From assembly GCF_016801025.1 (NCBI RefSeq), contig NZ_CP068983.1, positions 3,154,501-3,218,500 of the forward strand: 64,000 bases of DNA, given 5' to 3'. Source of the stretch: Paradevosia shaoguanensis. GTDB lineage: Bacteria; Pseudomonadota; Alphaproteobacteria; Rhizobiales; Devosiaceae. The notes beneath the pieces are model-generated. The model did no database searches. It saw only the letters and a list, made by a program, of their open reading frames with translations, and had not been told where the DNA came from. This document shows, in pieces, positions 1 to 6,893 of the stretch. The translations under genes were made by a program, and so were the position numbers. Within the stretch, counting starts at the first letter, position 1; each line of letters opens with the position of its first letter.

Positions 1-266
1 ACGACTGCGAAGTCGGGTTCGGTGGCGCGGACGATATCGCCGAGGCGGATCGAGTCGATTGAGCGGGTGAGCGACAGGCCGCCCGAGCGACCGCGCACGG
101 CCTTGAGGAAGCCGCTGCGGGTGAGGAGATTGGCGACCTTCATAAGGTGCGAGCGGGAGATGCCGAAGGTCTGGGCGACCTCCTCGATCGTCACGAGGCG
201 CTCCTCGTGGCTGGCCGCGAACATCATCAGGCGCAGGGAATAATCCGAAAAGACGGTCAGGCGCAT
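1..266 (-). CDS. Rrf2-family regulator, NsrR-like (partial, 3' end beyond window)
   Basis: The minus-strand frame opens with ATG at 266 and runs off the left edge after 88 codons. The visible part is the N-terminal winged helix-turn-helix of an Rrf2 protein: it begins MRLTVFSDYSLRLMMFAA, has the recognition-helix stretch GISRSHLMKVANLL and the wing motif RGRSGGLSL. NsrR uses three cysteines near residues 90-110 to hold an Fe-S cluster that senses nitric oxide; that part is outside the window, so NsrR rather than another Rrf2 protein is an inference. Support comes from context: it lies 27 bp after a truncated-globin gene and behind an NnrU gene, and an NsrR-like operator stands in front of the same gene string at 8622-8644. 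Confidence 0.8.
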   Translation of the reverse strand, partial: MRLTVFSDYSLRLMMFAASHEERLVTIEEVAQTFGISRSHLMKVANLLTRSGFLKAVRGRSGGLSLTRSIDSIRLGDIVRATEPDFAV

Positions 267-293
267 GGTGATGGTTCCGAGAAGCCGGGGCGG

Positions 294-773
294 CTAGGCT
301 TCCGCATCTCCCAGATATGCGGCGTCAATGGGGAGAGGCGGGATGGAAAGCGTGTCTTCTCCACGATGGAACGCTACCGCCATCCTGAAGGAGCGGGCGA
401 TCCTATAGGCGAAGGACAGGAAGAGTTCAGCAGATTCATCGTCGCACTCTTCGAGCACCGTGGTGCGGAAGAGGGTGAGCCAGCGATCGAAATGCAGGTC
501 GGAGAGTTCGGGGATGCGCAGGTGCGCGGGCAGGGGGCGGCCTTCGTAACGCTCGGTGCGCAGGAGGATCGAGGACCAGAAATCGCACATGCGGGCGAGA
601 TGGTGCGGCCAGGCGTCATCGGCGATGCGGGCCTCGAAGACCGGTCCGAGATCAGTATCGGCACGGACGCGGCGATAGAAGCCGTGGACGACGCCGTGGA
701 TCATCGCCTCGTCAAGCGAGGGCGGGATGCGGTTGCCGCGAAGGGTGAGGGGCGTGCCGGGGCTGGCCGTCAT
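294..773 (-). CDS. Group III truncated hemoglobin
   Basis: This 159-residue protein has the pattern of group III (trHb3) globins: HGVVHGFYRRVRADTDLGPVF near the start, WPHHLARMCDFWSSILL in the middle, and HFDRWLTLF, whose histidine is the probable haem ligand. Such small cytoplasmic globins bind oxygen or nitric oxide and often sit in NO-stress or microaerobic gene groups. Here it lies 9 bp after the NnrU gene and just before the Rrf2 regulator, all in one direction, so NO handling beside a high-affinity oxidase is a reasonable inference. No enzymatic activity can be read from the sequence. Confidence 0.85.
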   Translation of the reverse strand: MTASPGTPLTLRGNRIPPSLDEAMIHGVVHGFYRRVRADTDLGPVFEARIADDAWPHHLARMCDFWSSILLRTERYEGRPLPAHLRIPELSDLHFDRWLTLFRTTVLEECDDESAELFLSFAYRIARSFRMAVAFHRGEDTLSIPPLPIDAAYLGDAEA

Positions 774-782
774 GATGGGCTC

Positions 783-1463
783 CTAGCCGAGTGAGGCGAT
801 GGGGTCGGCGCCGAAAAGCATGGCGTGACCACCGGTAAGCAGGAAAAGCGTGAGCAGCGCGGCAATGATGGCGGCGATGAGCATAGGGGCGTCGACCGTC
901 AGCCGGGCGCGGCCGGTGAGGATGGCGGCGAAGGGGATGATCGAGGTACCGCGCGAGGCCGAGGCCCATCCAGCGCCGAGGCGCCGCCGCGAGCGCTTTT
1001 CGCTGATCCAGATGCCGAAGGCAGAGAACAGCGCCAGGCCGCCGAACAGAATGAGCGAGCGCAGGTCGCCATTGGCGAGGACGTGGCTACCCGACCAGAG
1101 GAGAAAGCCCCAGAGGATGGGATGGCGCGTGACGCAGGTGATGGCGCCGGGCTGCACGTCGTTGCGGATCGAGACCGAGAGCGGATTGGGGCTCATGAGC
1201 CCGGCAAAGACCAGCCAGAGGGCGATGGGTGATAGCACGATGGGCGCGACGGCGTGCCAGGGCTGGAAATCCCAGAGCGGGATATAGTCGACGGTGAAGG
1301 CGGCCTGGAACACCCAGAGCAGGGTGGCGAGGGACACGACGGAATAGCCGATGAGATAGGTGCGGCGGCCGAAGGCGTTGACCAGCGAAGCGCGCAGGGG
1401 GCGGATCGCTGGGACCGAGTGCAGGAGGATGAAGGCGGCCAGGGCCAGGAGGAGGGAGGTCAT
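783..1463 (-). CDS. NnrU family membrane protein
   Basis: The 226-residue protein is strongly hydrophobic with about six membrane segments and matches the NnrU family by layout: an N-terminal helix, a central IRNDVQPGAITCVTRHPILWG motif region, and a C-terminal helix. NnrU was named in denitrifiers, where it is linked to nitric-oxide and nitrite respiration; the fold is related to zeta-carotene isomerase, a haem-binding membrane enzyme. The start codon overlaps the ccoS stop as ATGA, so translation of the two is probably coupled. No denitrification enzyme is seen in this window, so its role here is probably NO protection or a haem-related step. Confidence 0.8.
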   Translation of the reverse strand: MTSLLLALAAFILLHSVPAIRPLRASLVNAFGRRTYLIGYSVVSLATLLWVFQAAFTVDYIPLWDFQPWHAVAPIVLSPIALWLVFAGLMSPNPLSVSIRNDVQPGAITCVTRHPILWGFLLWSGSHVLANGDLRSLILFGGLALFSAFGIWISEKRSRRRLGAGWASASRGTSIIPFAAILTGRARLTVDAPMLIAAIIAALLTLFLLTGGHAMLFGADPIASLG

Positions 1464-1882
1464 GGGGTGTGGCCCGATTTGGGGGCGTTCTTTGACGAGG
1501 TGGGAGCGGGGGCTTTGTTGCCTGCCGGAGCTTTTCCATCTCCCCGATCTTTCTCACCTCGCCGATGTTCCTCACCGCCCCGATCTCCCCCGGGTGCAGA
1601 GCCGGGGCCTATGGGGCGCGCCACTCGCGTGGCATCATCCGTGGGTCCCGGGTCTTCGCCCGGGGAAGTAAGGGGGTGGGGCCGGGCGTGGGGGTGTGCT
1701 TCCGCTTCTGCTTCTGCTTGGCCCACATCGTCCACCTTGGGCCGATCCTCGTCGTAGATGATGCGTTCGGCGGAGCCGTCGAGGTCGTCGTATTGGCCGT
1801 TGCGGAGGGTCCAGAGGAAGACGACGAGGCCGATGAGGCCGAGGATGACCGAGATCGGGATGAGGTAGAGGAAGGTTTCCAT
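1460..1882 (-). CDS. ccoS: Cbb3 oxidase maturation protein CcoS with an unusual repeat-derived C-terminal extension
   Basis: Residues 1-48 are a normal CcoS: one membrane helix (METFLYLIPISVILGLIGL) followed by an acidic FLWTLRNGQYDDLDGSAER stretch. CcoS acts with CcoI in inserting cofactors into cytochrome cbb3 oxidase. The family is usually about 45-60 residues, but this frame continues to 140. The extra part is low-complexity: an AEAEAEAH stretch, then about 30 residues encoded by a copy of repeat family A (1585-1669), then three 6-residue units (RGGEEH, RRGEKD, RGDGKA) encoded by an 18-bp tandem repeat, then a Pro/Ala/Lys tail. The stop still overlaps the nnrU start, so the operon structure is intact. 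Confidence 0.85.
   Translation of the reverse strand: METFLYLIPISVILGLIGLVVFLWTLRNGQYDDLDGSAERIIYDEDRPKVDDVGQAEAEAEAHPHARPHPLTSPGEDPGPTDDATRVARPIGPGSAPGGDRGGEEHRRGEKDRGDGKAPAGNKAPAPTSSKNAPKSGHTP
1540..1593. repeat. 18-bp tandem repeat, three units, inside ccoS
   Basis: Three imperfect 18-bp units lie end to end at 1540-1557, 1558-1575 and 1576-1593, each built on a C-T-C-C-C-C-G-A-T-like core. On the coding (minus) strand they give hexapeptide repeats rich in Arg, Gly, Glu and Lys. The unit length is a multiple of three, so copy-number change would keep the ccoS frame. Confidence 0.7.
1585..1669 (-). repeat. Repeat family A, copy 1 (inside the ccoS coding region)
   Basis: The ends are C-T-C-C-C-C-C-G-G and C-C-G-G-G-G-A-A-G, forming terminal inverted repeats around a core that contains CCTAT near one end and CATCCGTGGG near the other. 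It aligns with copies at 36464-36548, 54486-54571 and 60274-60360. On the plus strand copies 1 and 2 share one orientation and copies 3 and 4 the opposite. This is the only copy within a gene; the other three are intergenic. Confidence 0.8.
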
Positions 1883-4128
1883 CAGGACACCTGTACCGGC
1901 CGTGCGCGCCGGACGGCGGGCTTGAAACTGGGGGCGTGCCAGCCTAGGCGGAGCGCGTTGAGGACCACGACGATCGAGGAGGCCGACATGGCGATGGCGG
2001 CCCAGAACGGGGTGACGAGGCCCATGGCGGCGGCAGGCAGGGCGATGAGGTTATAGACGAGGGCGATCCAGAGGTTTTGCCGCACGAGATGGGCAGCATT
2101 GCGGGCGATGTCGAAGGCGTAGGGCACCGAGCGCAGGTCGGGGCGGAGGAAGACGAAATCGGCGGCGTTGCGGCCAATTTCGGCGGCTTCGGCGGGAGCC
2201 ATCGAGACATGGGCGGCGGTGAGGGCGGCGGCGTCGTTGAGGCCGTCGCCGACCATGAGGACCTTGTGGCCGTCGCGCTGGAGGGCTTCGATGGTCTCGA
2301 TCTTGTCGCGCGGCAGGGCGAGGGCGCGGTGGTCGGCGATGCCGAGTTCGCCGGCTATGGCCGAAACCTTGGCTTCGTTGTCGCCGGAGATGATCTGGAC
2401 CGGAAGGCGCGCATGGCGGAGCATGGCGACGGCTTCGTTGGCGCCCGGAAGCAGGCGGTCGGCGAACTCGAAACGGGCGAGGATGTTGCCGTCGCGGGCC
2501 AGGATGGTGCCGCGCTCTTGGGCGCCCGGCGCCGCCCATTCGGCGCGGCCGAGGCGGTATTGGTGGCCGTCGCTATTGGCTTCGATGCCGTTGCCGGGGA
2601 ATTCGGTGATTTCGGCGAGATCGGTGAGCAGAGGGGCGGAGGCGGCCATCTGCTCGAGGGCGCGCGAGGTGGGGTGGCTCGAGCGGCTGGCGAGGGTGCG
2701 GACCAGCGAAAGAGCGCCGGTTTCCTCGTTCGAGAGCTGGAGGGCGCCATAAGGGGCGGTCAGTGTGCCGGTCTTGTCGAAAACGACGCGGTCGATCTGG
2801 GCGAGGCGCTCGATGGAGGAGCCGTCCTTGACCATGATGCCGCGGTCGAACAGGCGGCGGGCGGCCACTGTCTGTACCATGGGCACGGCGAGGCCGAGGG
2901 CGCAGGGGCAGGTGATGATGAGGACGGCGATGGCGGTGGTAACGGCCTCGTGGAAATTGGCCGTGGACCAGTACCAGGCGAGGAAGACGGCCAGCGCCGA
3001 GATGTGGACCACCGGCGCATAGAGCGCGGCGGCCTTGTCGGCGATGGTGCGATAGGCGCCCTTGCCGGACTCGGCCGCCTCCATGAGGCGCATCATTTCC
3101 GAAAGCGTGGAATCATTGCCATTGGCAAGGGCGCGGGCCGTGAGCGAACCATGCAGGTTCAGCGCCCCCGCCTCGATCCGCATGCCCGGCGCCACGGTGA
3201 CAGGCTCGCTCTCGCCGGTGATGAGGCTGCGGTCGACGTCGGAGCGGCCGTCGATGATCTCCATATCCACCGGAATGCGGTCGCCGGGCCGCACGAGAAT
3301 TCTCGCCCCCGCCTCCACCTCCGCGATCGGCAGATAGGTGGTCGTGCCATCGTCGTTGAGGGTCAGCGCCCCGCGCGGCGCGATCTTGGCGAGGCCGAGG
3401 ACGGCATTGCGGGCGCGGTTGCGCATGACGTGGTCGAGGGTGCGCCCGATGAGGAGGAAGAGGATCAGCGAGGCCACGGCGTCGAAATAGACCTGATGAC
3501 CGTTGGTAACGGTGTCGTAGAGGCTGAGGCCAAAGGCTAGGAAGATGCCGATGGTGATCGGTACGTCCATATTGGTGCGCCGGTGCCGGATGGCGTTCCA
3601 GGCGGATTCGTAGAAGACGCGGCCGGAATAGAGCAGGGCCGGCAGCGTCAGCCCCGCACAGAACCAGTGCAGCAGGCCGCGTGTCGGGCCATCGGCGCCG
3701 GACCAGACCGAGCCCGAAAGCATCATGATGTTCATCGAGCAGAAGGCGGCGACGGCGAGGGCACGGATGAGGCCGGAGAGACGTTCGTCCTTGGCGGCGT
3801 CGCCGGCTTCGTAGATATGGGCGCGATAGCCGAGATCGGCGATGGTGCGCGAGAAGTCGGGCGGCTCGGCGGCATCCTTCCAGCGGATGGCGGCGCGGCG
3901 GGCCGAGAGATTGACGCGCACGTCATGGACGCCATCAAGGCGGGAGACTGCCTTCTCGATGGCGTTGACGCAGGCCCCGCAATGGATGTCGGGGACCGAC
4001 AGGTCCGTCTGGCGCAAGCCACCGCCGATGTCGCGGCTGGCGAGCCTGATTTCATCGGGGGATGGGCCGGCCTTGATGGGGCCGGCGGCAGCCTCGACGA
4101 AATCCGGCGGTGGCATGCAGCAGGTCAT
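1882..4128 (-). CDS. ccoI: Copper-transporting P1B-type ATPase CcoI/FixI
   Basis: This 748-residue ATPase moves copper across the inner membrane for assembly of the CuB centre of cytochrome cbb3 oxidase. In order it shows an N-terminal Cys pair (MTCCMPP), a heavy-metal domain with HCGACVNAIE, transmembrane helices, the actuator motif TGESEPV, the ion-site motif CPCALGLAVP, the phosphorylation motif DKTGTLT, and the hinge motif GDGLNDAAAL. I chose ATG 4128, 7 nt after the stop of the upstream gene; an in-frame ATG at 4173 lies inside that gene and is less likely. It overlaps the ccoS start by one base. The order ccoP...ccoI-ccoS is the usual maturation arrangement. Confidence 0.95.
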   Translation of the reverse strand: MTCCMPPPDFVEAAAGPIKAGPSPDEIRLASRDIGGGLRQTDLSVPDIHCGACVNAIEKAVSRLDGVHDVRVNLSARRAAIRWKDAAEPPDFSRTIADLGYRAHIYEAGDAAKDERLSGLIRALAVAAFCSMNIMMLSGSVWSGADGPTRGLLHWFCAGLTLPALLYSGRVFYESAWNAIRHRRTNMDVPITIGIFLAFGLSLYDTVTNGHQVYFDAVASLILFLLIGRTLDHVMRNRARNAVLGLAKIAPRGALTLNDDGTTTYLPIAEVEAGARILVRPGDRIPVDMEIIDGRSDVDRSLITGESEPVTVAPGMRIEAGALNLHGSLTARALANGNDSTLSEMMRLMEAAESGKGAYRTIADKAAALYAPVVHISALAVFLAWYWSTANFHEAVTTAIAVLIITCPCALGLAVPMVQTVAARRLFDRGIMVKDGSSIERLAQIDRVVFDKTGTLTAPYGALQLSNEETGALSLVRTLASRSSHPTSRALEQMAASAPLLTDLAEITEFPGNGIEANSDGHQYRLGRAEWAAPGAQERGTILARDGNILARFEFADRLLPGANEAVAMLRHARLPVQIISGDNEAKVSAIAGELGIADHRALALPRDKIETIEALQRDGHKVLMVGDGLNDAAALTAAHVSMAPAEAAEIGRNAADFVFLRPDLRSVPYAFDIARNAAHLVRQNLWIALVYNLIALPAAAMGLVTPFWAAIAMSASSIVVVLNALRLGWHAPSFKPAVRRARPVQVS

Positions 4129-4135
4129 GGCCGGG

Positions 4136-4927
4136 TCACCCGATGACCGTGCGATAGGCATGCCAGGTGGCATGGCCGAGCAGCGGGAAGAGGATGATGA
4201 AGCCGAGGAAGCCGGTGGCGACGCCGACTATGGTCAGCAGCAGCACGATGGCGCCCCAGACCAGCATGGCCGGCAGGTTGTTCCAGACATAGGAAGCGCT
4301 GGTGCCCATGGCGGTGAAGGCGTCTTCCTGCTTGTCGAGGACCAGCGGGATCGAGAGGACGCTGACCGCAAAGGCGAGGGCCGCGAAGAGCCCGCCCACC
4401 AGCGTGCCGACCGCCAGCAATGCCAGGCCGCGCGGCGTGCCGAGCAGCATAGGCAGGAGCTGGTCGAGACCGGGGAAGGGGAGCCAGCCGAAGAACACCG
4501 CATAGAGCAGCACCGCCGCCCGCAGCCAGAGCAGCATGATCATCATCAGCACGCCGCCGACGAAGAACAGGTGTTGCACCCCGGCCTTGGGGAAGAGCAT
4601 GTTCCAGAGCGTGACCTTTTCGCCCGCCTCGAGCCGGCGGCTCTTCTCATAGGTGCCGATGGCGAGCACCGGGCCGATGACGAGGAAGCCGGCCAGCGCC
4701 GGGAACAGCACGTTGTCCCAGCTGAACTCGAACATCGCCCAGATGACGAGCATCGAAAGGGCGGTGACGGCGAGGCCATAGACGAGGCTGGGGCCGGGCT
4801 TGGTCCACAGGTCCTTCCAGCCGAGAGCCAGCCAGGTGAAGGCCGAACTCAACGGCAGGTTGCGGCGATGGTCGACCTCACGCGGCAGCGGGGGAACCAG
4901 TTCGGGAAGGGAATGAGCTTTTGCCAT
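4136..4927 (-). CDS. DUF2189 family membrane protein
   Basis: A 263-residue protein with about six membrane helices. It has features I associate with DUF2189: LGWKDLWTKPGPSLVYGL after the N-terminal arm, and a glycine/proline-rich C-terminal helix. The function is not established. DUF2189 proteins are often encoded near respiratory oxidase genes in alphaproteobacteria. Here it occupies the stretch between ccoP and ccoI where FixG and FixH would be expected in rhizobial fix operons, and neither of those is in the window. ATG 4927 is used because the longer open frame reaches back into the small upstream gene. Confidence 0.8.
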   Translation of the reverse strand: MAKAHSLPELVPPLPREVDHRRNLPLSSAFTWLALGWKDLWTKPGPSLVYGLAVTALSMLVIWAMFEFSWDNVLFPALAGFLVIGPVLAIGTYEKSRRLEAGEKVTLWNMLFPKAGVQHLFFVGGVLMMIMLLWLRAAVLLYAVFFGWLPFPGLDQLLPMLLGTPRGLALLAVGTLVGGLFAALAFAVSVLSIPLVLDKQEDAFTAMGTSASYVWNNLPAMLVWGAIVLLLTIVGVATGFLGFIILFPLLGHATWHAYRTVIG

Positions 4928-4944
4928 TGTGGTTCTCGTGGGGT

Positions 4945-5112
4945 TCAGCAGGCTGCCTTGGCGGCCTGAAGGCCGCCGGCGGTGACGCATTCGGGCTGGG
5001 ACTGGAAGGCGACGTAGACCAGGTGCCCGTTGGCGACGAAGAGCGCCAACACGGCCGCGGCCAGCACCATCAGCCAGGTCCGGCGTTTCCAGGAGGGAAA
5101 CATGGCTGTCAT
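4945..5112 (-). CDS. Small cysteine-containing single-helix membrane protein in the cco operon
   Basis: A 55-residue frame not previously called as an open frame of normal size. It starts at ATG 5112, with GGAGG five bases upstream, and its ATG overlaps the ccoP stop as ATGA, so it is very likely translated with ccoP. The protein has a basic start (FPSWKRRTW), one hydrophobic helix (LMVLAAAVLALFVANGHLVYVAF) and a short outer tail with two cysteines (SQPECV and KAAC at the very end). I do not recognise a named family with confidence. The two cysteines and its place in the operon suggest a small oxidase subunit or an assembly/copper-handling factor; this is inference. Confidence 0.75.
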   Translation of the reverse strand: MTAMFPSWKRRTWLMVLAAAVLALFVANGHLVYVAFQSQPECVTAGGLQAAKAAC

Positions 5113-5993
5113 TGTGCCTCCTTGCTGCGCAGGTCGAGCACGTAGAGGGCGAGGAGCTTGCGCTGGTAGTCGGAGAGGCGTCCTTCCCAGCTCGGCATGT
5201 GACCCTGGCGACCGGAATAGATCGTGGCGCGCACGGTGTCGAAATCGCCGCCATAGATCCAGAACTGGTCGGTGAGGTCGGCAGCGCCGCTATCGGGCAG
5301 GCCCTTGCCGTCGTCGCCGTGGCAGGACGAGCAATTGTCGGCGAAGATCTGCTTGCCCTCGGCCAGTGCCTCCGGCGTCATCTGCGCGGCCTTGGCCGGG
5401 TCGGAGAGGGTGAGCACGTAGTGGGCCACCTGATCGACCTGGGGCAGGGTGAGCATCTGGTCGCGGCCGAAAGCCAGCATCTGGCTGACGCGGGTATCGG
5501 GGTGTTGCGAGTTGATGCCGACGCGGATGGTCTCGGCGATGGTCTCGGGATCGCTGCCCCAGAGGGTCGGCGCCTGGGCGATATTGGGATAACCGGGATT
5601 GCCCTGGGCGTTGAGGCCATGGCAGGCGGCGCAATTGTCGCCGAAGAGCGTCTTGCCGCCGACGCGGACGAACTTCATCGCGTCCTCGTTGGCCAGGAGG
5701 TCCTCATAGCTGCCGGAGACGATGGTGTCGGTCCAACTGGCCTTGGCGTCGGTGGCTTCCACAATGCTTTCGGCCACGGCCTTGTGCTGGTCGGCGCCAA
5801 GCAGGCCACCGAAATAGCCCGAGACACCGGGCCAGCTCGGCATGAGGACGGTCCAGGCGATAGCGAAGGCGCTGGCGCCGATGAGGAAGGCCCAGACCGG
5901 TTTGGGCACCGGCGTATTGAGCTCCTTGATGCCATTCCATTCGTGCCCGGTGGTGATGTGTCCGGTTACCGGATCGCGTTCCTTCACGGACAT
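5109..5993 (-). CDS. ccoP: Cytochrome cbb3 oxidase dihaem subunit CcoP
   Basis: A 294-residue membrane-anchored cytochrome c that feeds electrons to CcoO and CcoN. It opens with the typical DPVTGHITTGHEWNGIKELN, has one strong membrane helix (WAFLIGASAFAIAWTVLM), and two periplasmic haem c domains with CAACHG and CSSCHG motifs. ATG 5993 was chosen because this N-terminus is conserved; a longer frame to 6062 would overlap all of ccoQ. The start overlaps the ccoQ gene by 10 bases. Confidence 0.95.
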   Translation of the reverse strand: MSVKERDPVTGHITTGHEWNGIKELNTPVPKPVWAFLIGASAFAIAWTVLMPSWPGVSGYFGGLLGADQHKAVAESIVEATDAKASWTDTIVSGSYEDLLANEDAMKFVRVGGKTLFGDNCAACHGLNAQGNPGYPNIAQAPTLWGSDPETIAETIRVGINSQHPDTRVSQMLAFGRDQMLTLPQVDQVAHYVLTLSDPAKAAQMTPEALAEGKQIFADNCSSCHGDDGKGLPDSGAADLTDQFWIYGGDFDTVRATIYSGRQGHMPSWEGRLSDYQRKLLALYVLDLRSKEAQ

Positions 5994-6157
5994 GGCTTGT
6001 CCTCGCCTTCGGCGACCACCTGCTCGGCGGCGCTGTTGAAGCGTTTCCGGTTGCCGGGCCAATAAGCATAGACCACGACGCCGATGCTCAGGGCGATGAG
6101 GTAGAAGAGCCCGAGCGACTTGGACATTCCGACCAGGATGTCATGCAACTCCATCAT
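5984..6157 (-). CDS. ccoQ: Cytochrome cbb3 oxidase small subunit CcoQ
   Basis: A 57-residue protein with one membrane helix (LFYLIALSIGVVVYAYWP) and a charged C-terminal tail (NRKRFNSAAEQVVAEGED), matching CcoQ/FixQ in size and layout. CcoQ stabilises the oxidase complex. The start is ATG 6157 or 6154; the first overlaps the ccoO stop as ATGA, with GGAGG just upstream. It lies between ccoO and ccoP as in all ccoNOQP operons. Confidence 0.9.
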   Translation of the reverse strand: MMELHDILVGMSKSLGLFYLIALSIGVVVYAYWPGNRKRFNSAAEQVVAEGEDKPCP

Positions 6158-6885
6158 TCGACCTCCGCGACTTGGGGTTGGAAGGCGGCATCAGTCAGCG
6201 TGCCGAGGGACTGGAGATAGGCGACGAGCGCATCCATCTCGGTGACTGCGCCCGGCTCGCCATCGAAGGTTCTGACGTTCGTGGCTTCGCCGTAGCGAGC
6301 GGTGACGTTGGCGGCTTCCGGGCTATCCGGGTTGGCCTGCGCATAGGCGTCGATGGCGGCGTTGGCGATCATCTCGTCGGTATAGGGCACGCCGACCGTG
6401 CGGAGTGCCGCCAGGTGCTCGCCCAGGTCGTCGATCTTGGCCTTGTCGCGCAGCAGCCAGCGATAGGCGGGCATGACGGATTCGGGCACGAGATCGCGCG
6501 GGTTGTTGAGGTGGGCGGTCTGCCAGGCATCGGAGTACTTGTTGCCGAGGCGAGCAAGGTCCGGGCCCGTACGCTTGGAGCCCCAGAGCATGGGGTGGTC
6601 GTACTGGCTTTCCACGGCGAGCGAATAGGGCCCGTAGCGGTCCACTTCATCGCGCAGCGTGCGGATCATCTGCGAATGGCAGGCATAGCAGCCTTCGCGG
6701 ATATAGATGTTGCGTCCGGCGATCTCGAGCGGGGTCTGCACCCGCATGTCGGCCACCTTCTCCACCGTCTGGTTGATGGTGAAGAGCGGCGCGATCTCGA
6801 TGAAGCCGCCGATCGAGGCCACGATGACGATGGCGACGACGAAGCCGATGGCGTTGCGTTCGAGGTTGTAGTGAAACTTGAACAT
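6154..6885 (-). CDS. ccoO: Cytochrome cbb3 oxidase monohaem subunit CcoO
   Basis: A 243-residue membrane-anchored cytochrome c. It has one N-terminal helix (AIGFVVAIVIVASIGGFIEI), then a single haem-binding motif CYACHSQM near residue 70 and the conserved segment ESQYDHPMLWGSKRTGPDLAR. CcoO passes electrons from CcoP to the catalytic subunit CcoN. It starts 8 bases after the ccoN stop. Confidence 0.95.
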   Translation of the reverse strand: MFKFHYNLERNAIGFVVAIVIVASIGGFIEIAPLFTINQTVEKVADMRVQTPLEIAGRNIYIREGCYACHSQMIRTLRDEVDRYGPYSLAVESQYDHPMLWGSKRTGPDLARLGNKYSDAWQTAHLNNPRDLVPESVMPAYRWLLRDKAKIDDLGEHLAALRTVGVPYTDEMIANAAIDAYAQANPDSPEAANVTARYGEATNVRTFDGEPGAVTEMDALVAYLQSLGTLTDAAFQPQVAEVE

Positions 6886-6893
6886 TTGTGCCG

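Noticed and set aside
2077-3540. Long plus-strand open frame opposite ccoI
   Set aside because: Shadow of the P-type ATPase gene; its product is Gly/Glu/Asp-biased with no domain.
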